Shown here: positions 1 to 9,085 of the stretch, piece by piece | How the letters are laid out: the number at the start of each line of letters is the position of its first letter | How positions within the stretch are numbered: the stretch's first letter is position 1 | Source of the DNA: Begonia masoniana | Lineage: Eukaryota > Streptophyta > Magnoliopsida > Cucurbitales > Begoniaceae | Assembly: GCA_022432975.1 (NCBI GenBank) | Contig: CM039511.1 | Coordinates: 26,279,153-26,343,152, forward strand | Length of the DNA: 64,000 nucleotides | Direction: 5' to 3' | The notes under the pieces: model-generated | Told to the model about the DNA's origin: nothing | Seen by the model: only the letters and a program-made list of their open reading frames with translations | Database searches by the model: none | Position numbers and translations under genes: made by a program

Positions 1-871
1 CCAAAATTGACCGTCCAACTTCAAACGGTCGTAACTCTCTCGTTTTTAACGGATTTCGACGTGCCACCCCATTACGGAAACCTCTACACGTCTACTATCC
101 ATTTAAGCACTCAATTCAACCAAACAAACACTTTGGTCAGCCCGAAATTCCCAAAGACAGAATCGGGTATATGGTGTTCTTCAACCTATTTTGTGTAACA
201 CTCTTTCAATCTTCCATCTAATCCCTCTAACAACCTAAATCACTCCATTCAACAACTAAACTACCAAAATAGGAAGGAAATATAACATCTAAACTCAATT
301 TTTCGGACTTCACCAATTAGGGTTTCCAAACCCTATGCAAACTCTCACCAAACGCCCTAAAAACCTCAACAAATCAACCCTTAATGTATGCAATTGAAAA
401 CCCACATGATTTTACCTTGAAAGCACCTTGGAAAATCGAAGAAAAGAAAGGGCAAGAAGCAGCTATGGAGGACGCCAAGCTTGGACGAAAATCGTGGAGA
501 AGAAGATGGAAGGAAAAGAAGGAAACCAAACCCTTAAATTCTCCATTTTTCTCTCTTTTGAATTTTTCCACAACATTCTTCTTAATTACAAAAACTAACC
601 ACTTTTCTTTGGTCTAAAGTTTTCCAACGTGAATCACTCATCGAAGCACCACTTTAATCTCTCCTTTCCATTATTTTATTTCATCATTTTTCATACCATT
701 AATGCTTAAAACAATCCTATTGGTTGTTTGACTTTTCAAACCCTTTGGTTTGAATTGTCAAACCACTTCATTTTCTCTTCTCAACCTATCCCCTCCAAAC
801 CCCTCACAAAGCACTCTCATACCTCACTAACTTAGGTCTAAACACGTAGTCAAAATTTTCCGGGTGTTACA
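1..871 (-). mobile_element. Truncated LTR at the window edge
   Basis: The stretch ends in CCGGGTGTTACA at 860-871. Read on the minus strand it starts TGTAACACCCGG, the same start as the other minus-oriented gypsy LTRs here. The rest runs off the left edge, so neither the TSD nor the full length can be seen. The body is AT-rich without a credible gene; short open frames are chance. I do not see the splice-like cassette of the other LTRs in this part. Calling it an LTR is inference from one terminus. Confidence 0.45.
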
Positions 872-1683
872 GAAACTGTTGTGTTTCACCATTTGTTCAC
901 GTTCTCCAAAGCGGTCGACAATTCAAAATCTCAGGTTTAACATTGGTCAACACTTCATCCAAAAGTGTCAACACTTGCTCGGCGGTCGACACTCTTGCTA
1001 AGTGTTGGACCCCTTAAATCCTTGGGTCCTTCCTGGGATGCACGACCGCTTGACACTTGCCTCGAAGGTGTCGATCGCTGGTGAATTCCAGTGATGGGTA
1101 GTTCATCGAATTCGCCCTTTCCCGTCGTTTCTCGACTCCAAACAACGAATAAACCTACACAAGCTCCAAATGCACACAAAAAAACTAGATATAACCAAGG
1201 GATTTTAGCTCCTTTGCTCAAATCCGAATCTAAACATAAATCCTAACTTAAACCTTAAAAACCAAGTTGTGAAATTGACTTACTCTCAAAGTTCCTTCAC
1301 GAAGTTTGTTGCTCTAAGCCTCATGAACAAGATTTAAGCCTCACAAATCGACAAGTCACACACTTAAGAAATTGCTCTCTCTTCTCCCCCTTTCTCTTCT
1401 TCTCCGGGACACATAAATGAAAAGGCAAAATAAGGTTTCCAACCATATTAATGAAATAACTTTTTTCATTTAAATTTTATTTTATTTAATTTTTTTACTT
1501 AGTATAATTATGACTTATATTCAATAAAAAGTTGTCATAGCTACTTCCTTTAAAATTCCAAACATTATTCAAAATATTAACCAAGATGCAATTCAAATTA
1601 CCCAATTAATAATTCTCCTCAAATTTAACTACAAGGTAATTTCCCAAATTACCAATTTATTAAAAAATCCAACGTGGTTACAA

Positions 1684-2151
1684 AACGAGTCAACCCATGA
1701 TGATATGAACCCGGGAGAAACCAAAGACAACCCCATGAAGCATGATCCATTGCAAGTCATAGGTGGACTGATGACAAGGTCAAGATTTAAAAAGATGCAC
1801 AAAGCTTTACATAATTTGATCATGGAAACTCAACAAAAAAAGGCTTCACAACTCAACCAAAGATCAATAATTATGCTAAGTATTAATGAGGAGTCCATAG
1901 AGGAAAGCCATGGAAAAGACCATGAGATTATTGTATGGAAAAAGAATTTGTTACGTTGGAGGAAACAAAGGAGTTGCCCGTGCGTGCCACAAATCAACCA
2001 GCAACGCGCACACTGTGCTCATGCCCTGCATGTGTGCACAGTGACATGCCTCATGTGCGCCTCGCGTCCTAGATTTGCACGCCTGCATCTGAATATCGCG
2101 TCCAACGAGAGTCCACATCAGCCTATTGCATGTGTAGGCGAGTGCCAATAA
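1684..2151 (+). pseudogene. Remnant of a gypsy polyprotein C-terminus
   Basis: An open frame starting at 1705 contains the peptide GGLMTRSRFKKMHKALHNLI, which resembles the conserved G-P-M-T-R-A-R-x-K-x-x-x-x-A-L tail at the end of many plant Ty3/gypsy polyproteins. The rest of the frame becomes Cys- and His-rich through a GC-rich, ATGTGCGC-like repeat and is probably non-coding. No protease, RT or integrase lies upstream, so this is a fragment of an older element. The identification rests on one short motif. Confidence 0.35.
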
Positions 2152-2715
2152 TCTTATTCGCAACTGATTTTAAGTTTTTAGTATTTTTGAGTTTTTTATT
2201 TTATTTTCATAATTTTTATTTATTTTTCCTATTAAATCAAGTGAATTAGAATTTGTTTTGACATATTTTGAGATTAATAAGTTTGGTATTTTTTGAGAGA
2301 GTACGTGCACATTCTTCTCTTAAGTTATTTGTGGAGAACTTGATCATTATCAAATATTGACTTGATAGATCATTTTTGATAGGTTTGGTTCAGGCAACAA
2401 GTGTTGCTTGGGTCAACCTCTTATTTTGATAACTACGGTTCCATCGGCAATATTCAATTGAGATCTAGTTCCTCTATTTTTCTGAATCACATGGTAATTC
2501 TATTGTTTATTCCGCGTTGTTAACAGGTCCTAGATTTTCTAATATCTTAGGTTCGCATCACATGACACATTGTTAGCCAATAGCGCAAAAGTCAACACAT
2601 ATATATTTAAATAAATTATAATATTACAAGTTTTTACACTATATATGATTATCATTCATATTATATGATAGGGGTATTATATTCTTTACATATAGGTATG
2701 TTACAATAGTTTGAT

Positions 2716-2916
2716 GTGCTAATGGAACCTATTACAAGATCCTTAGCCAAGAGGCTCACTAACCTATTTGTTCATTTTGTAAGAACTTCATTCTTTAATA
2801 GCTTGGTGCAAGATTCAAATGTAAGGGATAAAGATAAGCCAATGCATACAATTTGTTGGTTAGATAAGATTGCATCCAAGTCCTCATTACATACCACTCA
2901 AACTTACACTCATTGA
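2716..2916 (+). pseudogene. Second gypsy C-terminal tail remnant
   Basis: A 66-codon frame begins with MEPITRSLAKRLTNLF, again like the gypsy tail motif (P-I/M-T-R-S/A). It is followed by non-coding sequence with a possible TATA-like GGGTATTTAAACC near 3170, which would suit an old LTR. It differs in sequence from the remnant at 1705, so the two are probably different insertions. The assignment is tentative. Confidence 0.3.
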
Positions 2917-3740
2917 GATAGTGAAGTCCTAGACAAGACTTGAAACACAAGTTGAGTGCCATGTACATTTTGAATCCCTAAAATTTTGATAAATTATAGT
3001 TTGATGTAATAGAAGCTAGAAGTACACTTTTGAAGAGTAGAAAGTAAAATTACCCAAAGTGGGTAGATTTAGGTGCTCTACTTTATCACCCTAGCCGTGT
3101 ACCATTTTCCTTTTTATTTTTGAATCATGTGATACTACGTTTTGTGGTAGTTAACCCTAATTCCTTAAGAGGGTATTTAAACCATTCTTAAGGGCTCTCC
3201 TAGTGTAGCACCCGGTTTAATCACAATCTAATTATTTAATCAAATCGTGAGACATTATTTTTATGGAGGATTAATGACTAGGTTAATGTATGACTAAGGG
3301 AGGGCAGTATGGTAATCTGATAGTAATAAAGGTTAACGCATTTAAGGGAAATGTTATTGAAGTAGCCGCCACTGTTTTATTTCATTTCCTCTCCATTCTA
3401 GGCTCCTCAGCTTAGCAGAACGCGATAGGAGACCCCCTTCGACTTCCTCTAGCGGATTCCTCCGAACTTGGTGAATTTTGCTTCTATTTCTTGCTACATT
3501 GTATCTATCGTTGGTAGGAGGGATGATAAATGAGGTTTTGAGAAGGCGGTAAACGAGTGGTGGTTTCGGTTTAAGTTGAAATCGGGAATGCACAATGACT
3601 AGAGTTTCCAAAACAGTTTCCCTTAGATTTCTAGTGGTTTAGAATGAAGATTAGAGGAAATTTAATGTATGCTCTGTCTATGGTTTTAGGTTCGAGTAAT
3701 ACCCGAAGTAGCTTGCAACCAAGTTTTTCCAGGAGACCAG

Positions 3741-4227
3741 GTAAGTAGAGTTTGCATGTGCCTTCGGGCCTACATCACAAAACAGTAGGATTTGTGTATG
3801 CATGAATGTATGTTTCTTTTCAGTCGCCATGCATCATATTTTGAAGGAAAATGAAAATGAATTTACATGAAGTAGCATGGTGAGACGTGAACAGATTGCA
3901 ACAATATACTTTTAAGGGAATTAATCCGCCCCTTAATCGAACATATGGATACATACCTTAGGAAAATTGATCCATCTCCCATTGTATCAGGGATCAAATC
4001 AGCTGTTAAGGGAACTAATTCGCCCCTTAATTGAATATATGGATACATACCTTGGGAAAACTGATCCATCTCCCATTGTATCAGGGATCATCAGACCAGT
4101 GAACGAATGCAACATAACAGAGGGATGAAAGTAGAAACTGCATATTTAGGATTTACATTTTAGTACATATTTCATTCCTTGCTTTGTTTACTTAGCATTA
4201 GGCTAATAGATGAGTTTTGTGATGTAG
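3741..4227 (+). promoter_or_regulatory. Intron-like cassette in the element A 5' LTR
   Basis: A strong donor-like CCAG|GTAAGT at 3737-3746 is followed by CCTACATCAC, ATGCATCATATTTT (near 3829), TTAGCATTAGGCTAATAG (near 4193) and an acceptor-like GATGTAG|GTGA ending at 4227. The spacing is 487 bp. The 3' LTR copy (14134-14618) is 485 bp. The same ordered blocks occur in the LTRs of B, C, F, H, I, J and K. Splicing is inferred; no transcript was seen. Confidence 0.5.
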
Positions 4228-4969
4228 GTGAAGAGGTTACTGCAGGTGAATTTCCTGTGTTCACAGATGAGTAGATGTGGTTGGAGGGGTACATTCATGC
4301 TCCGGTCTGGTAAACTGATGAGGCGGGTTAACTGATGTCAGCAGTTGTGAAGGTCTAGTTGATAATGATTCAATCTGTGTACATTGAGTTTTCATGACAG
4401 TAGTGGTTGCAACCTTTTGAATTAGTTTTGAGAATTCCTGACATTAGTGTTCTGCTGGATTTTAAAATGCTGTTTTTACTGAATTTGAGTAATGCAATGA
4501 TTTAAATTGTCTCTGAATGGTTTTTGGTAAAATGCTTAAGTCCTTCTGATAGTCGGAACTTTCTCGGTTTACAGTAAAGTTTACTGCCATGTTGTTTAGT
4601 CCATCGGCAGGAGTCGAGTAATTTACCTATCGGATAATGTAGAGCTCTTAAGCTACCGGTAGATATTCTCTATCGGTAGATGTTTTAAGGAGTCATGTGA
4701 GGTGCACGTGTCCACTGGTAGATATTGTAACGACCCCAACCCGGCCAGGGCCGTCACGGCCTAGCCATAACTTAATCCCCACTCAACCTTCATACTCCCG
4801 TAGAACTATATTTATTGTTAGCCTTTGTTTTTTTTTTTTTTTTTTTTTACACTTCACTAATACTCAAAACTTAACTTGAATTAATTAAAATTTTAAAACA
4901 ATTAAACTAAACATAACAGGTAAACAAATCGGGAGGGTAAATTCGTAAAACAGAGAGGCATAAGTAGGG

Positions 4970-5169
4970 GCGATCGATCTCTATAAAACATAGAGATCGA
5001 TCGCTGGTAGTAATAAGGAGAGGGGCGATCGATCTCTATGAAACATAGAGATCGATCGCTGGCTTCCCATTTCATCACAGCGATCGATCTCTATGAATCA
5101 TAGAGATCGATCGCTGGTTGCTTCAACAGCAAGGGCGATCGATCTCTATGATTCATAGAGACCGATCGC
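4970..5169. repeat. Four 35-bp palindromes at exact 55-bp spacing
   Basis: Palindromes start at 4970, 5025, 5080 and 5135. Each has arms of 15-16 bp (GCGATCGATCTCTATG and its inverse) around a 3-5 nt loop (AAAAC, AAA, AAT, ATT). The fourth has one arm mismatch. The 20-bp sequences between them are unrelated to one another. In RNA each would fold into a strong hairpin. They lie about 245-445 bp from the 3' terminus of K's LTR. The next inverted repeat, CTCTCTGGAA...TTCCAGAGAG, is at 5220-5249. Confidence 0.9.
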
Positions 5170-5677
5170 TGATGCTGCTAAGCTGCGATCCACCTCTTCT
5201 TCTCTTCTATTTTTACTTAGCTCTCTGGAATTAACACATTCCAGAGAGAAAACTTCCTGCAATTGCTCCATTTTCATTCCTGCAACTTAAACACCTCAAT
5301 TTAACACGCTAAACAACTTAGTCCTCACAATTCAAATACCTAAATCATCCCATAAATCCACGAATCTAATAATCTATCAAAATACGGAAATTCCTAAAAC
5401 ATCACCGAAACATACACATTTATCAAATACTTCTAAACCACACTACTCCGAGACTACATCCATCACAAAATCCCCTAAACATCAAACTCTTCTACACAAC
5501 CCAAAATCTTAAACATCATCAAACTATCATCTAGTTCGTACATAATTACCACACCATACTCGGAGTACATCCACAGTTCACCCAGCCTAGCCAAAACATT
5601 CACCGCTGCCACGAACACTATCCATCGACCACGTATTGCCTGTCATCGAGAGAGGCTCTCACCTTCACACCTGTCAC

Positions 5678-6280
5678 CTACATCATACAACATAAACATT
5701 AAGCCTAATGCTTAGTAAGGGGATGCACTATACTTTACATGTATGCATGACATTTCATAAAACATGTTCATTTACTTATTCTTATTCATTTTCTTTCTTT
5801 AACATGGATTAAGGTGGGCATCTTGTCAGGGAGGCATGGCCAAGTGCGTGTACATAGTCCTTTCGGCCGTATTCATGATCCAACGCGTGGATAGTGACAA
5901 TAGTTTTGTTGTATATGGCCATACAGTCCCACCCACACGAAATCGTGACATTTCTTTTACATACATTAGGCATGAAGCATTTCATATAACATTTAAGAAA
6001 ACATGATGCATGAGGAAGGCATGAAGCATTTCATATAACATTTAAGAAAACATGATGCATGAGGACCTGAGTATAACATATCATCGAGACATATCACCAA
6101 ATAATCCATAACATACATAGACATGCTTTACTTATAACGAACTTAACAACAACTAAAAAGTAACATCTTAGGCTACCCGACACAACAAACCCCACGATCA
6201 GAAAATCATCATCAAACAACAAAAACCTAACGTTGACACGATGTAGGGCCTTAAGGGCCGGAAACCTAACATCCACTTAC
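5678..6280 (-). promoter_or_regulatory. Intron-like cassette in solo LTR K
   Basis: On the minus strand the donor-like GCCAG|GTAAGT begins its intron side at 6280 and the acceptor-like TGATGTAG|GTGA ends at 5678, 603 bp apart. CTACATC, ATGCATCATGTTTT (twice, within a local duplication) and CTAAGCATTAGGCTTAAT lie between in the same order as in the other LTRs. Splicing is inference. Confidence 0.45.
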
Positions 6281-6441
6281 CTGGCGTCCGTAGTAAGCCG
6301 CGCACCGTCTGTAAAGTTGTCTCCACCTAGAGCATTTCACAAATAGGGGCATAAAAATCAAACTTAAATAAACAAACCTCAAACTTAAATCTAAGCTCCT
6401 AACTAAGGAAATCTTTCCTATAACTTCATTTTCTCCATTCA

Positions 6442-7110
6442 GTCATTCCGTCGAGCACGTTACGCTCACAAATTTCTAAACCCCGTATATTCGTTTACAA
6501 AAACCTACTAATCCAAAATCAATTATAATTACAACCAACACTAATCTAACTCCAACAACCACAATAATAGTTACATACCTTCAATGAGCGTTATATCAAA
6601 TAAACTAACGATTCCTAACTAAAATCCAACGATTTCTAAAAAAACCCTAATTCGAAATACAACCCTAAATCACCAATAAACTTAACTAAAACGTAGTACT
6701 CACCTAGAGCGTTGATTGGGGAAAGAAAATCGAAGAGAAAACGTTGAAGAAATGGAGGAGTCGTCGAGCTTGAGGAATCGGCCGTGAGGAAGAGAAAAGA
6801 GGAGAGAGAAAGAGAAGGTTCGTCATTCCGTCGAGCACGTTACGCTCACAAATTTTCTAAACCCCGTATATTCGTTTACAAAAACTAAACTAATCCAAAA
6901 TCAATTATAATTACAACCAACACTAATCTAACTCCAACAACCACAATAATAGTTAACATACCCTTCAATGAGCGTACTATCAATAAACTAACGATCCTAA
7001 CTAAAATCCAACGATTTCTAAAAAAACCCTAATTCGAAATACAACCCTAAATCACCAATAAACTAACTAAACAGTAGTACTCACTAGAGCGTTGATGGGG
7101 AAAGAAGAGA
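6442..7110. repeat. 390-bp tandem duplication in solo LTR K
   Basis: The block starting GTCATTCCGTCGAGCACG at 6442 recurs at 6832, 390 bp later; the second copy runs to about 7110. The copies differ mainly by one-base insertions and deletions, many in short homopolymers, rather than by substitutions. That could be old divergence or imperfect long-read consensus. Confidence 0.75.
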
Positions 7111-7516
7111 GAGAGAAAAAGAGAGCTTTTTATTTAAATAAAATTTGATTTCCAAATTACCATATTGTCCTCAAGTTAATTTCTAACTTAACTCACGATT
7201 TCGTCTACCGATTGGTTTCTCCAAAATTCCCTTATTTCTCCAAATATTCCAACTTATTTCTAGGGTTCTAACGAAACTCTCCGTTCGTAAAACGGACCTA
7301 TTTTACTATTTTTACGACTTAAAACATTATAAGTGGAAAACCGTAATTCGGCGTTACACTAACGATTGGATTTCTAAAAATTTACTTATTCTTCTAAAAA
7401 TCTCTATAAATTCCTCGGGTCCCAATAAAACTGTCCGCTCACAAAACGACCTATATTCTTATTTACGAAAATACCCTCGGAGCGGGAACCCAAAAAATCT
7501 CGGGTGTTACAGATAT

Positions 7517-8519
7517 CTCTATCGGTAGATGTTTTAAGGAGTCATGTGAGGTGCACGTGTCCACCGGTAGACATTCTCTATCGGTAGATGTTTTAAGGAG
7601 TCATGTGAGGTGCACGTGTCCACCGGTAGACATTCTCTATCGGTAGATGTTTTAAGGAGTCATGTGAGGTGCACGTGTCCACCGGTAGACATTCTCTATC
7701 GGTAGATGTTTTAAGGAGTCATGTGAGGTGCACGTGTCCACCGGTAGACATTCTCTATCGGTAGATGTTTTAAGGAGTCATGTGAGGTGCACGTGTCCAC
7801 CGGTAGACATTCTCTATCGGTAGATGTTTTAAGGAGTCATGTGAGGTGCACGTGTCCACCGGTAGACATTCTCTATCGGTAGATGTTTTAAGGAGTCATG
7901 TGAGGTGCACGTGTCCACCGGTAGACATTCTCTATCGGTAGATGTTTTAAGGAGTCATGTGAGGTGCACGTGTCCACCGGTAGACATTCTCTATCGGTAG
8001 ATGTTTTAAGGAGTCATGTGAGGTGCACGTGTCCACCGGTAGACATTCTCTATCGGTAGATGTTTTAAGGAGTCATGTGAGGTGCACGTGTCCACCGGTA
8101 GACATTCTCTATCGGTAGATGTTTTAAGGAGTCATGTGAGGTGCACGTGTCCACCGGTAGACATTCTCTATCGGTAGATGTTTTAAGGAGTCATGTGAGG
8201 TGCACGTGTCCACCGGTAGACATTCTCTATCGGTAGATGTTTTAAGGAGTCATGTGAGGTGCACGTGTCCACCGGTAGACATTCTCTATCGGTAGATGTT
8301 TTAAGGAGTCATGTGAGGTGCACGTGTCCACCGGTAGACATTCTCTATCGGTAGATGTTTTAAGGAGTCATGTGAGGTGCACGTGTCCACCGGTAGACAT
8401 TCTCTATCGGTAGATGTTTTAAGGAGTCATGTGAGGTGCACGTGTCCACTGGTAGATATTCTCTATCGGTAGATGTTTTAAATGACCACGTGAGAAGCAC
8501 GTATCGGTAGATCCGAGGC
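7517..8519 (+). repeat. 59-bp minisatellite in the 5' LTR of A
   Basis: Sixteen consecutive units begin every 59 bp from 7517 to 8402 with CTCTATCGGTAGATG; a final variant unit begins at 8461, and one more unit near 4667 lies on the far side of K. The units are almost identical. Each contains GTGCACGTGTCC, which includes a CACGTG G-box and the ABRE-like ACGTGTC. The 3' LTR has only four units (15058, 15117, 15176, 15235), and these differ from each other. Confidence 0.95.
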
Positions 8520-8572
8520 GCAAGACTTGTCGTTTTGTGAACGGTAGATGTTGGATAACTGAATTATCCAGC

Positions 8573-8580
8573 TGACGTCA
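8573..8580. promoter_or_regulatory. TGACGTCA palindrome in the LTR of A
   Basis: A perfect TGACGTCA lies just after the minisatellite and recurs in the 3' LTR at 15347-15354. It is the core recognised by bZIP factors of the CRE/TGA type. Element B has the same octamer in its 40-bp repeats. Function is inferred from the motif. Confidence 0.35.
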
Positions 8581-8931
8581 TCGGTAGAAGCCTCCTACTT
8601 CCCGTTTCTGCTTCTTCCGTTGACTTTGTCCATCGGCAGATGCGTTTGACTTCTGCGACCCCTCAAGTATTCCACGGTTTAAATTTTTATCTCCCATTTG
8701 CCTACTGTTTCTTAACATTCCCAACGATTACTTCAACAATGTTTATTTCACAGTTTTGTTTAACTCCATTGTTGTTCAAATGATTTCCGCTGCAAATTTT
8801 TAAATGTTTTGAGTTTTTAGAAAATGTCAAAATTTGACTGTCGAGTGAAGATTTAAATTAATCAAAAAATTTCTTAGTCATGTTCGAGCATTGAGTAGCG
8901 AACCTGGTTCAAAAAACTCGGCGCGTTACAG

Positions 8932-8947
8932 TATGGTATCAGAGACA
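8932..8947 (+). other. Primer-binding site of element A
   Basis: TATGGTATCAGAGACA begins two bases after the 5' LTR. TGGTATCAGAG is the complement of the 3' end of plant initiator methionine tRNA, which primes minus-strand DNA synthesis. Confidence 0.85.
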
Positions 8948-9085
8948 TTCAGTTAAACCGTTCAAAAGATTACTCATCAGTGCCAATCGTTGCATGGAAG
9001 TGCTCCAACAACTATAAGTGTTTACGTTAACCTTAGCTATTAGGTATTTATGAACATATTTAACTTTATTCAGGAAGTTAGCAAA

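Larger units (their letters stand above)
872..3198. other. Degenerate repeat-derived DNA, no intact gene
   Basis: There is no supported gene in these 2.3 kb. The sequence is AT-rich and holds two remnants resembling the C-terminal tail of gypsy polyproteins (listed separately), followed by LTR-like non-coding sequence with long T and A runs. A block at 2380-2440 (TTGGGTCAACCTCTTATTTTG) is similar to 22520-22550 (CTGGGTCAAGCTCCTGTTTTG), suggesting that both flanks come from one old retroelement family. Element A inserted at the right end, duplicating CCTAG (3199-3203). Confidence 0.5.
4726..7511 (-). mobile_element. Solo LTR K, nested in the LTR of A
   Basis: TGTAACGACCCC...GGGTGTTACA flanked by a perfect GATAT duplication (4721-4725 and 7512-7516), with no internal coding region, so it is a solo LTR left by LTR-LTR recombination. 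The conserved blocks read on the minus strand (CACTTACCTGG at 6275 is the inverse donor, CACCTACATCA at 5675 the inverse acceptor). It holds four evenly spaced palindromes (4970-5169), a roughly 46-bp tandem duplication near 5968-6063 and a 390-bp duplication from 6442. The end sequence resembles elements H and F but is a distinct family. Confidence 0.9.
3204..8930 (+). repeat. Element A 5' LTR, split by solo LTR K
   Basis: Begins TGTAGCACCCGG and ends GCGCGTTACA just before the primer site. It is 5727 bp as sequenced. Removing K and its duplicated target (2791 bp) leaves 2936 bp, against 2109 bp for the 3' LTR. The 827-bp excess equals 14 units of the 59-bp minisatellite. A TATA-like GCATTTAAGG lies near 3339. 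The splice-like cassette runs from 3741 to 4227. Confidence 0.92.

Noticed and set aside
955..1221. 88-codon minus-strand frame with a hydrophobic N-terminus
   Set aside because: Single frame in repeat-derived flank with no homologue recognised and no gene structure around it; insufficient support.
4970..5169. CRISPR array (regular palindromic repeats with unlike spacers)
   Set aside because: Only four repeats, inside a TSD-flanked plant LTR, with no cas genes and with variable loops. The resemblance is structural only.
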